15,166 nucleotides of DNA, from positions 1-15,166 of the forward strand of contig CANBTO010000054.1 of NCBI GenBank assembly GCA_947372405.1. Reading direction: 5' to 3'. Shown one piece after another: positions 6,205 through 13,340 of this stretch. Position 1 is the stretch's first letter. The number at the start of each line of letters is the position of its first letter. A program made the position numbers and the translations under genes. The notes below the pieces were generated by a model. It did no database searches. It was given only the letters and a program-made list of their open reading frames with translations, and had not been told where the DNA came from. This stretch comes from Verrucomicrobiaceae bacterium. Lineage in GTDB: Bacteria > Verrucomicrobiota > Verrucomicrobiae > Verrucomicrobiales > Akkermansiaceae.

Positions 6205-9200
6205 CTATTGCCCTGTCACTTGAAGTCGCATGAAGGTCCGCGTGTTGTTGCCGATCGGGATGCTGAAGACGTGCTGCGATCCGCTGCCGGTTTCAGGGAT
6301 GTCGTGCCAATCGTTGCCGGACATGCTGGTGCTCCATTGTGCGCCGTAGGTGATGCCGGTGACTCCGCTGGGCTGTATGAAACTGTAGGTGAAGTTCCCG
6401 CCGCTGAGAGTGGGTTGTGGGAGTTGTAGGCTGCCTGCGGAAGCAGGGTCCTGTCCGGGACCGAAAAACGCGAACACCGCGAGGTTCGAGTAGCCGGTGT
6501 GGTAGGGATCGGCGAGGTCGGCTGCGTTGCCGCTGTTGACGCCTGTGCCATACCAGGTCTGCCGCCAGGTCTGCATGGAGCTTTGGCGTGTGACCGTGAT
6601 GGTATAGGTTTTCGTCGGAGTCCCGTTCTGTGGAGCGACGACCGTGCTGATCGCGTTGTCGCCGACCGTAAGCGTGATCGCGCCGCTCGTGCTGCCGGAG
6701 GTCACCGCATTGCCGTTCACCGTCACGGTGGCGCTGCTGTCTTGCGTTGTGGGCGTGACGGTGAGCGAGCTGATGCTGTTGGCGACGGTTGCGGTGTAGG
6801 CCGTAACACTGCTTGAAAACACGGGCGACAACGTGCCGCTGCTGAGTGCGAGTGCGGAGAGGTTCGCGTTGGTCGAGAGAACGGCTAAGCTGACACCGCG
6901 CGTGGTGTTTCCGGTGCCGTTGGTGTTGTTCGTGAAGGTGATCGTGTCGCTGAAATTTCCTGCAGTTAGATTGTTCGCGAAGGAGTTGATCGTCGCGTTC
7001 ACCGTGGTGCTCGCGCCTGCGGAAAGCGTGCCGCTGGTGGCGGAGAGATCGAACCACGCTGCGGTTTTTGAAGCGCTCCATGCCAAGGTGCCTGTGCCGG
7101 TGTTGGTGAGTGTGTAACTCGCGCTCGCGGGTGAGAATGATCCACCGGCGGGTCCGCTCGAAGCCAGGCCGGACGACGGCGTGACCGCGAGTGCCTGCGG
7201 GACGACGACGTAGCTTGACGTTGCGGTTTGAGAAACCGTTGCGGCCGTTGTACCTGTCGAATCATAGCTCGCAAGCGCGGTGCGGTTGACGCGGCCGTAT
7301 TCGGTGCCGCTGGTGCCAAGCGCGGTGTAGCTACTGGACGCCGAGTTCGCGTTCGAGACCGCGATGCCGGTGGCCTTGCTGGTCCACGTGGATTGGTTTT
7401 GAGAGGCGTCCACTGAGTAGGTGCCGCCCTCGACGGCATTCCAAGTGAGCGTGACGGTCGTGCCGCTTGCGTTCGCGTTTGTGACGCCTAACGGACGGTT
7501 CGCTCCACCCATGAACTGGTTCGTCACCGTCTCTGCCACGCTGGTTACGGTGCCGCCGGTGGGCGAGCCGTAGAACCAGCGGTTGCAGATGTATGGGAAC
7601 TGTGGCGCGCCGGCGCTCTTGATATTCAGGAAATAGGCCCAGGTGCCATTCGGAAACTCCGGCGTCACGCAGTAGCGCACGTTGTATTCGTTCAGGTCGA
7701 AATCGATGCCGAGTTGATAGCTGACACCCGCGCTTTTCTGCAAATCACCGAGGTAGGACCAGTCTTCGAGGTAGCGACCGAATGGATATGTGCTGCTCAC
7801 GCTCGGGCCGTTCGTGTTCGTTGCTCCGTTGCGGGTCGCCCACTGCGGCAGCGTGCGCGTGCTGCCGGTGGTGCTGATATTGTCCACTCCGGTCGTCGCG
7901 CCATCGCGTTTCACAAAGCCGCCGATCATGCGCCGGACGCCGCTCGCAGAATCAAGCGGGCTGCTGTAGCCATAGGGGCCGTAGATCGGCAGGCCGTCGA
8001 TCATCCAGCCGATGACTGGCGAGTGCTGTGCGGGCGCGAGGGACTCGGTGTATGTCTTCGTCACGTTATTATAACTCACCGCATCACCGAGTTGGTAGCG
8101 CAGAGCGAGCGGATTCACGTGGTTGTGATAAACCCCGGTGTTCTGCTGGTGGGCGAGCGACTTGTCGAAGGTGGCGCTTTCGTTCACGTAAGCATCCCGG
8201 TGCCACACACCGGTGCCGGGTGAGGATTCGGTCCCGCTCGCATAGCTGAATCCATCGCTCGGGTCGAAGATGCACACGCCGTCCACGAGGTAGCCGGCCG
8301 CAGGCTGGAGGACGCCGCCGATCATGAGTCCCAGCATCTGGGTCTTCGTCGAGGGGATCGCGCCGAGGGTGCCCGAACGCGGAATGCGCAGGATGAGGCC
8401 TTGGTTCTTTGGAACGTTCTGGAAGAGCGTCGTGCGGTTGGCGTCGTTGTACCACGGGCCCATCGTGTAGGTCGCGAGAGATGGCGTGCGGATATAGATC
8501 CAGCTCGTGCTGTAATCGATTTGCTGCGGACCCGCATATGCCGGCGAAGTCTGAGCGAGCGTGAACTGCCCTGTCGTGCGTGTCCAAGTGGACGAAGTGG
8601 TGCCGGAGTTCAAGGCCGCGTCGGTTTCATAAATGCGAGCGTATCTGCCGGTCTGCGCAACATACCAGGATGATAGCTGCGGATCACTGGTGGAGACGGT
8701 GATGTTCACCGTGACCGCCGTGGACGAGGCAAGCGTGCCGTCGTAGGCTTTCACGCTGAAGGCGGCGGCAGTGCCGGTGTAATCGGTCGCGGGCGTCCAA
8801 ACGAGCGAGTCGCCGGTGGTGATGGTCGTGCTGCCTGCGGTGACGGCCACGTTGTTCTTCGTAAGCGTGCCCATGTTCACTGCCTCAATGCGGAACTGGA
8901 TTGTGCCTCCATCCACGTCGGCGGCGTTTGATGCGGCAAGCAGTGTCGCGTAGCTGATGGTAAACGCCGTGTTCTTGACTGCACCCGTCAACGTGCTGAG
9001 CGAGGTGAGCGTCGGTGCGTCGTTCACCGCAGTGGTCGTGACGTTCACCTGGACCGCCGTACTCGACGCGGCCTGGCCGTCGTAGGCTTTCACTGTGAAG
9101 GCGGTGAGTGTGCCATTCGCATTCGCCGCCGGGGTCCACACCACGCTGTCGCCGCTGCTGATCAACGTGCTGCCTGCGGTGACGGCCACGCTGTTCTTTG

Positions 9201-11244
9201 TGAGTGTGCCGCTGCTCACGGCCTGGATTTGGAATGAGATCGCATCGCCGTCCGCGTCTGCCGCGTTCGATGCACTGAGAAGAGTCGCGTAGCTGATGGT
9301 GAAAGCGGTGTCTTCGGTTGCTCCGCTGATTGAATTGATCGTTGTCAAGGTCGGCGCGGTGTTTGAAGCGACGCTCACGTTGACCTGCACCGCCGTGTTC
9401 GATGCGAGCGAACCATCGTAGGCTTTCACCGTGAACGCCGCGAGCGTGCCCGAGGCGTTTGTTGCAGGCGTCCACACGACACTGTCGCCGCTGCTGATGA
9501 GAGTGCTGCCCGCAGTGACCGCGCTTCCGTTTTTCGTGAGCGTGCCGCTGCTCACCGCCTCGATGCGGAATGAGATGGTGTCGCCGTTCGCATCCGCCGC
9601 ATTGGACGCGGCGAGCAGCGTCGCGTAGCTGATCGTGAAGGCGGTGTTCTTGAACGCGCCGGTGAATGTGTTGATCGTAGAGAGCGTCGGTGCGACGTTG
9701 CTGCCACCAAGGGTGTAGCTTGTGGTTTTGGTTTGTGAGACGGTTGCGGCAGTCTGGCCGGCGGTGTCGTAGGTCGCGAGTGCGGTTCGATTCACGCGGC
9801 CGTATTCCGTGCCGCTAGTCCCGAGAGCGGTGTAGGTCGAATTTGCGGAGGTGCCGCTCGAGACGATGCCCGTGGCCCTGCTCGTCCATGTGCTGCTGTT
9901 AGGCGAGGCGTCCACCGAGTAGGTGCCGCCCTCGGTGGCGCTCCACGTGAGCGTGACGCTGGTGCCGCTCACGCTTGGCGTGTTGATGGTGATCGCCGTG
10001 TTTGCGCCGCCGATGAATTGCTGGGTGAGCGGAGTGTCGGCGTTCATTGTAGCCGCGGTTGTCGTGCTGCCGGTCACATTGCCGTAGAACTGGCGTCCGA
10101 TGTTGTAGGGGAACGCGGGCGCGTTGCTGGAATCAATCGTAGAGAAATACGCATAGGTGCCTGCGGGAAACTCCGGCGTCACGCAGAAGCGGCCGTTGTA
10201 TTGGTCGAGGTCGAAGTCACGCACGGTTGATCCGGTGGTTTGCGTGTATCCCAGGTTTCCGAGATAATCATAGTCTTCGATGTAGTGGCCCAAGGTGTAG
10301 GTCGCATTAACGTTTGGTCCGTATTGTCCCGAGGCAAGCGTTGCTGAGATGCCCTGTGCGGAAGCTGCCCATGCGGGCAGTGTCGTGCGGCCGGTGGTGC
10401 TTAGATTCGTTGTGCCGTTGGATCCGTTGCGAGCGACGAATCCACTCACCATGCGGCGCACGCTGCTCGATGCGTTTGTCGGGTCGGAATAACCATAGGG
10501 GCCATAGACCGGATAGCCGTCCGCCGCCCACGCCAGAATCGGCGAGTGTGCGGCTGTAGTCGCCGCCTCGGCGTAGGTGTTTGCAGTCGCGTTGTAGGTG
10601 ACGTGATCATTGAGTTGGTAGCGCAGGGCGATCGGATTGACGTGGTAGTGATATTGGTTGCCTGCCTGGTGTGCGAGGGCCGCGTCGAAGGTGACGAGCT
10701 CGTTTGCGTAGGCATTGCGATTCCAGATGCCGTCGCCTGTGAGATGGTTCACAGGTGTGGCATCGGTCGCGCTGGAGTTTTTGTATGAGAAGGCGTCGCG
10801 GTTGTCGAAGAAGGCCACGCCATTTACAAAGAAACCTATCGCGCCGTTGCCTGTGAGTGCCTTTGCTGCCGGTGGGGCTCCGATTGTGGAACTGCGCGGA
10901 ATCCTGTATACTGTCGAGGTGTTGGACGGGTAGTTCGGGAAAAGTTGTGTCTTGCCCGAGTCCAAATACCACGGCCCCATTACGTGCGAGGCGAGGCCGG
11001 TTGTGCGGATGTAAATCCAGTTGGCTGAGTAATTGATTTCGTGAACACCGGAGTATGCGGGGTTGGACTGTACGCCGCTGCCGTTTGACCACGTCGTCGA
11101 GGTTGTTTGCGAGGTTTGGTCTGCGGTAGTCTTGTAGATGCGGGCGTATTTGCCGGAGTTCGCGGTGAACCATGAAGTGAGCTGTGGATCCGCTCGCAGA
11201 GGCAGGGTGGCGAGAACGAGTGTCGAAAGGATGAATTTTTTCAT
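6205..11244 (-). CDS. Giant secreted double-YHYH-domain protein with cadherin-like repeats (1679 aa)
   Basis: Very large Ser/Thr-rich extracellular protein. Signal peptide 1-18 ends LRA, so the mature chain starts DPQL. Order of parts: YHYH domain 1 (about 19-420, YHYH at 198-201, DGYPVYGPYGY 242-252), a beta-sandwich with GRVNRTAL (about 421-512), three cadherin-like repeats (518-628, 630-741, 743-851), YHYH domain 2 (about 854-1255, motif changed to YHNH at 1039-1042), a second copy of the beta-sandwich (about 1256-1345), a BACON-like domain (about 1350-1456), a cadherin-like beta-sandwich (about 1457-1554) and a C-terminal module (about 1558-1679). YHYH domains have no settled function; the His-rich motif suggests metal binding, which is inference. 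It lies 100 bp after EF-hand gene B and 60 bp before the MbnP-MbnH fusion, all in one direction. No Shine-Dalgarno is evident before its ATG. The start is fixed by the signal peptide. Confidence 0.87.
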   Translation of the reverse strand: MKKFILSTLVLATLPLRADPQLTSWFTANSGKYARIYKTTADQTSQTTSTTWSNGSGVQSNPAYSGVHEINYSANWIYIRTTGLASHVMGPWYLDSGKTQLFPNYPSNTSTVYRIPRSSTIGAPPAAKALTGNGAIGFFVNGVAFFDNRDAFSYKNSSATDATPVNHLTGDGIWNRNAYANELVTFDAALAHQAGNQYHYHVNPIALRYQLNDHVTYNATANTYAEAATTAAHSPILAWAADGYPVYGPYGYSDPTNASSSVRRMVSGFVARNGSNGTTNLSTTGRTTLPAWAASAQGISATLASGQYGPNVNATYTLGHYIEDYDYLGNLGYTQTTGSTVRDFDLDQYNGRFCVTPEFPAGTYAYFSTIDSSNAPAFPYNIGRQFYGNVTGSTTTAATMNADTPLTQQFIGGANTAITINTPSVSGTSVTLTWSATEGGTYSVDASPNSSTWTSRATGIVSSGTSANSTYTALGTSGTEYGRVNRTALATYDTAGQTAATVSQTKTTSYTLGGSNVAPTLSTINTFTGAFKNTAFTISYATLLAASNAADANGDTISFRIEAVSSGTLTKNGSAVTAGSTLISSGDSVVWTPATNASGTLAAFTVKAYDGSLASNTAVQVNVSVASNTAPTLTTINSISGATEDTAFTISYATLLSASNAADADGDAISFQIQAVSSGTLTKNSVAVTAGSTLISSGDSVVWTPAANANGTLTAFTVKAYDGQAASSTAVQVNVTTTAVNDAPTLTSLSTLTGAVKNTAFTISYATLLAASNAADVDGGTIQFRIEAVNMGTLTKNNVAVTAGSTTITTGDSLVWTPATDYTGTAAAFSVKAYDGTLASSTAVTVNITVSTSDPQLSSWYVAQTGRYARIYETDAALNSGTTSSTWTRTTGQFTLAQTSPAYAGPQQIDYSTSWIYIRTPSLATYTMGPWYNDANRTTLFQNVPKNQGLILRIPRSGTLGAIPSTKTQMLGLMIGGVLQPAAGYLVDGVCIFDPSDGFSYASGTESSPGTGVWHRDAYVNESATFDKSLAHQQNTGVYHNHVNPLALRYQLGDAVSYNNVTKTYTESLAPAQHSPVIGWMIDGLPIYGPYGYSSPLDSASGVRRMIGGFVKRDGATTGVDNISTTGSTRTLPQWATRNGATNTNGPSVSSTYPFGRYLEDWSYLGDLQKSAGVSYQLGIDFDLNEYNVRYCVTPEFPNGTWAYFLNIKSAGAPQFPYICNRWFYGSPTGGTVTSVAETVTNQFMGGANRPLGVTNANASGTTVTLTWNAVEGGTYSVDASQNQSTWTSKATGIAVSNANSASSSYTALGTSGTEYGRVNRTALASYDSTGTTAATVSQTATSSYVVVPQALAVTPSSGLASSGPAGGSFSPASASYTLTNTGTGTLAWSASKTAAWFDLSATSGTLSAGASTTVNATINSFANNLTAGNFSDTITFTNNTNGTGNTTRGVSLAVLSTNANLSALALSSGTLSPVFSSSVTAYTATVANSISSLTVTPTTQDSSATVTVNGNAVTSGSTSGAITLTVGDNAISTVVAPQNGTPTKTYTITVTRQSSMQTWRQTWYGTGVNSGNAADLADPYHTGYSNLAVFAFFGPGQDPASAGSLQLPQPTLSGGNFTYSFIQPSGVTGITYGAQWSTSMSGNDWHDIPETGSGSQHVFSIPIGNNTRTFMRLQVTGQ
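7210..8685 (-). repeat. Second copy of the internal YHYH + beta-sandwich duplication
   Basis: Encodes residues 854-1345 of the YHYH protein. It begins DPQLSSW and ends after TVSQTATSSY, matching the first copy (DPQLTSW to TVSQTKTTSY) over a unit of 492 residues. Best preserved are NPLALRYQL, YGPYGYS, CVTPEFP and GTEYGRVNRTAL. The copies differ throughout, so the duplication is old rather than a recent exact repeat. Confidence 0.85.
8692..9693 (-). repeat. Three tandem cadherin-like repeats of 112-113 residues
   Basis: Residues 518-628, 630-741 and 743-851 of the YHYH protein each begin APTL and contain AFTISYATLL, ASNAAD, TLTKN, VTAGST and VKAYDG in the same order. Successive starts are 112 and 113 residues apart. 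DADGD-type loops in the first two suggest calcium-binding sites; the third has DVDGG. They form a spacer between the two YHYH units. Confidence 0.88.
9715..11190 (-). repeat. First copy of the internal YHYH + beta-sandwich duplication
   Basis: Encodes residues 19-510 of the YHYH protein, from the predicted first mature residue (DPQL) to TVSQTKTTSY. It carries the intact YHYH motif at 198-201. The counterpart is encoded at 7210-8685. Confidence 0.85.
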
Positions 11245-11261
11245 GAATCGGGTGCGGTTTC

Positions 11262-11285
11262 TCGGCCCGGGCCGGGTCGGGCCGA
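11262..11285 (-). promoter_or_regulatory. GC-rich hairpin in the leader of the YHYH gene
   Basis: TCGGCCCG at 11262-11269 and CGGGCCGA at 11278-11285 are exact reverse complements around an 8-nt loop. The stem ends 17 bp before the YHYH start codon. An overlapping perfect palindrome GGCCCGGGCC lies at 11264-11273. There is no T-run on the downstream side, so a terminator is unlikely; a translation-modulating leader structure or a protein site is possible. The rest of the 100-bp gap 11245-11344 shows no clear promoter. Confidence 0.35.
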
Positions 11286-11344
11286 TTTCGTTGGAAGTTG
11301 GGATCCTGAATGGCCCCGGGTTTTCTAGCAGACGACGTTTCCGG

Positions 11345-11890
11345 TTATGGCCTTCTCTTCGGCCGGGTCGGACTCAGTGGGCGCTTGTTGCCGCCGGTGC
11401 CCTCCTCGAACGAACGTGGGGGCGGTTCCTGCGGACGGAGTTCCTCGGGAGAGAGTTCTCCGTCCCCGTCCATGTCGAGGTGTTTGAGGGATTCCGGTGC
11501 TCCTTTGAGTTCTTCTGCAGATATTATACCGTCATGATCGACGTCAAGGGCGTCGATCACGGGCGGTGGAGGATGGGGAAACATTTCCGGAGGGGGGCCG
11601 GGAGGGCGGTCTCCATCAGGCGGCCCTGGTGGCGGTCCCATCGGAGGCCCGGGCGGACGGAGTTCGTCTTCGGTGATCTGACCGTCGTGATTTTTGTCGA
11701 GTTTTTCAAGGACACCGGCGGCGTTCTGGATTTCCTCTGCGGAAATGACTCCGTCGTGGTTGGTGTCGATTACCGCGAGCAACGGAGGGCCCATCGGTGG
11801 GCCGGGGGGAGGCCTGCGCTCGTCGGGTTGCTGGGCGATGGCTGCTCCTGCTAGAGAAGCGAGCATCATGGGAATGAGAGTGATTTTCAC
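11345..11890 (-). CDS. Secreted EF-hand protein B, four EF-hands with Pro-rich linkers (181 aa)
   Basis: Predicted exported calcium-binding protein. Residues 1-20 are a signal peptide (LAGAAIAQ). Four canonical 12-residue EF loops are present: [12 protein letters not shown] (42-53), [12 protein letters not shown] (65-76), [12 protein letters not shown] (116-127) and [12 protein letters not shown] (139-150). They form two pairs, separated by a Pro/Gly-rich linker (78-110) and flanked by [13 protein letters not shown] stretches. The C-terminus is basic. The start is GTG at 11888-11890, with AAGGA lying close upstream; the signal peptide supports it. Together with the neighbouring EF-hand gene A it forms a tandem paralogous pair, 86 bp apart with a strong hairpin between. 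Whether the protein buffers calcium, scaffolds partners or reports calcium to the kinase is not visible. Confidence 0.85.
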   Translation of the reverse strand: MKITLIPMMLASLAGAAIAQQPDERRPPPGPPMGPPLLAVIDTNHDGVISAEEIQNAAGVLEKLDKNHDGQITEDELRPPGPPMGPPPGPPDGDRPPGPPPEMFPHPPPPVIDALDVDHDGIISAEELKGAPESLKHLDMDGDGELSPEELRPQEPPPRSFEEGTGGNKRPLSPTRPKRRP

Positions 11891-11923
11891 GGTCCTTGAG
11901 TGTGTGGGGTGGTCTGGATGAGG

Positions 11924-11957
11924 AACCCGCCCCGGCGGATATATGCCGGAGCGGGTT
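11924..11957 (-). terminator. 13-bp intercistronic hairpin between the two EF-hand genes
   Basis: AACCCGCCCCGGC at 11924-11936 pairs with GCCGGAGCGGGTT at 11945-11957 around the loop GGATATAT. In minus-strand RNA all 13 positions pair, with one G-U wobble. In plus-strand RNA the same position would be a C-A mismatch, so the structure favours the transcript of the EF-hand genes. No U-run follows, so it may be a processing or stability element or a partial terminator that sets the ratio of upstream to downstream genes. Confidence 0.5.
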
Positions 11958-11976
11958 GGGTTTGCCGCCTGATGGC

Positions 11977-12447
11977 TCAGGTGGGATCGTTGGCGGGGGG
12001 CGGGCCGGGTTTGAGTTCGGCTTTCGAAATCGTGCCGTCGCCATTCTTGTCGAGGATTTTGAGGGACAGAGGGGCATCTTCGATTTCAGCAGCGGAGAGC
12101 GCGCCATCCTTGTCGAGGTCGAGAGCCTTGAGGATGATGGGAGGGCCTGGAGGTGGCGGCGGGCCCGGGGGTTTGGTGCTATCCTTGGGAGGTTTGGGCG
12201 GAGGAGGCATGAGCTCCTTGTGGCTGAGCTTGCCGTCGCCGTTCTTATCCAGTCCCAAGAGGGACTCGGATGCGGCGGCGATTTCGTCGGCGGATAGCGC
12301 TCCGTCCTTGTTCTTGTCGAGGACAGGAAGAAGCAGTGGCGGCGGCGGTGGTGGTGGCGGTGGATTACCGGGAGGGTTCGTGCCTTGGGCGTTCAGGCCG
12401 GTCACCGCCAGCGAGGCAATGAGCAATTGGACTTGGTAGGTTTTCAT
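11977..12447 (-). CDS. Secreted EF-hand protein A, four EF-hands with polyproline linkers (156 aa)
   Basis: Predicted exported calcium-binding protein, paralogous to EF-hand protein B. The signal peptide is residues 1-20 (ending LNA). EF loops are [12 protein letters not shown] (44-55), [12 protein letters not shown] (67-78), [12 protein letters not shown] (110-121) and [12 protein letters not shown] (133-144). A run of nine prolines at 29-37 precedes the first pair, and a PPPPKPP...[11 protein letters not shown] linker separates the two pairs. The start ATG at 12447 is chosen because it opens the signal peptide; a longer frame reaching 12546 would put about 33 unrelated residues before it. 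No Shine-Dalgarno is seen. This is the first gene of the minus-strand cluster and diverges from the response-regulator gene. A run of nine prolines would normally need elongation factor P for efficient translation. Confidence 0.85.
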   Translation of the reverse strand: MKTYQVQLLIASLAVTGLNAQGTNPPGNPPPPPPPPPLLLPVLDKNKDGALSADEIAAASESLLGLDKNGDGKLSHKELMPPPPKPPKDSTKPPGPPPPPGPPIILKALDLDKDGALSAAEIEDAPLSLKILDKNGDGTISKAELKPGPPPANDPT

Positions 12448-12548
12448 GATTCGGTTGATTTGGTTTGAGGCGGCTGCGGTTTTTCCGTAACCATGACGAT
12501 GATTGAAGATCGCGAATGTGAAGCCCGTATGTGCTTCCAGCCACAAAA

Positions 12549-12581
12549 GTGTTAAATTTGTGTAAAACCTGTGTGCTTGGG
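12549..12581 (+). promoter_or_regulatory. Helically phased tandem GTGT site between EF-hand A and the two-component genes
   Basis: GTGTTAAATTT (12549-12559), GTGTAAAACCT (12560-12570) and GTGTGCTTGGG (12571-12581) are three consecutive 11-bp units beginning GTGT. The first two share GTGTNAAA. OmpR/PhoB-family regulators bind direct repeats spaced 11 bp, and CpxR sites are GTAAA-N5-GTAAA; here TTAAA-N5-GTAAA is present at 12552-12566. The site is about 30 bp before the regulator start and about 100 bp before the EF-hand A start, so it could control both directions. Confidence 0.55.
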
Positions 12582-12611
12582 GCCGCGCGTCCTGCTAAGA
12601 GGTCTTCGTTG

Positions 12612-13340
12612 ATGGAAAAACAAGGCAAATCACGGCTGCTCGTCGTGGATGACGATCGCAAACTGGCGGGTTTGATCCGCGACTATCTGACTCCGATGGG
12701 CTATGATGTGGAACTCCGCCACAGCGGACCTGACGGTCTTGCTGAAGCGCTCGCTTCGCCCTATGAGGCGGTGATCCTGGACGTGATGATGCCCGGGATG
12801 GATGGCTTCGCCGTGTTGCGGGAATTGCGGAAAAAATCCGACGTGCCCGTGTTGATGCTCACCGCTCTTGGCGAGGAGGCGGACCGCATCGTGGGACTTG
12901 AGATCGGAGCGGACGACTATCTACCGAAAACCTTTTCATCCCGCGAGCTGCTTGCACGCCTGCGCGCCGTGACGCGCCGGACGCACATCCGGGAGCGCGA
13001 GTCCACCGCTCCCAAAGAACACGCCGCCGGGCCGCTTCGTCTTTGCGAGGAGACCCACGTCGCGGTGCTCGATGGATCGACGCTCGACCTAACAACCCTG
13101 GAATTCGCCATCCTCGCTTCGCTGCTCAAGTCCAAGGGCAGAGTCAAAAGCCGCGAACGTCTGATCGAAGAAGTTTCGGAACGCAGGTTCGATGTCTTTG
13201 ACCGCTCGATCGACGTTCATGTCTCTTCGCTCCGCAAGAAGCTGGGTGACGACGCCAAGAACCCTCGTTTCATCCGCACTATCCGCGGCATCGGCTACTC
13301 GCTCGTTGAGCCGGAACTCCCTGAACCCGGAGCAAGATGA
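12612..13340 (+). CDS. OmpR/CpxR-type response regulator (242 aa)
   Basis: DNA-binding response regulator. The receiver domain spans about residues 7-122, with the acidic pair in VVDDD (13-15), the phospho-acceptor Asp57 in ILDVMMPGMDG, Thr84 in MLTA and Lys106. The residue after Lys106 is Thr107 (codon ACC at 12930-12932), where the family almost always has Pro (K-P-F). The winged-helix output domain spans about 139-233, with RSIDVHVSSLRKKLGD (198-213) and RTIRGIGYSLV (222-232). I choose ATG 12612 because the receiver starts a few residues later; an in-frame start at 12531 would run through the phased repeat region. Its stop overlaps the kinase start by ATGA. It probably binds the phased GTGT repeats upstream and so may control itself and the divergent secreted-protein cluster. 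Confidence 0.9.
   Translation: MEKQGKSRLLVVDDDRKLAGLIRDYLTPMGYDVELRHSGPDGLAEALASPYEAVILDVMMPGMDGFAVLRELRKKSDVPVLMLTALGEEADRIVGLEIGADDYLPKTFSSRELLARLRAVTRRTHIRERESTAPKEHAAGPLRLCEETHVAVLDGSTLDLTTLEFAILASLLKSKGRVKSRERLIEEVSERRFDVFDRSIDVHVSSLRKKLGDDAKNPRFIRTIRGIGYSLVEPELPEPGAR

Noticed and set aside
8084..8587. Minus-strand open frame of 167 codons within the YHYH gene
   Set aside because: Out-of-frame shadow of the second YHYH domain, rich in His/Arg/Pro, with no independent start signal.
11138..11854. Plus-strand open frame of 238 codons across the YHYH leader and EF-hand gene B
   Set aside because: It is antisense to a clear four-EF-hand protein, and its composition is what antisense of Pro/Asp codons gives.
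12335..12363. GGC/GGT trinucleotide run as a non-coding microsatellite
   Set aside because: It is the in-frame nine-proline tract of EF-hand protein A on the minus strand; length variation is possible but it is coding.
12531..12611. Longer N-terminus for the response regulator from 12531
   Set aside because: It would translate the phased GTGT repeats and add 27 residues not found before receiver domains.
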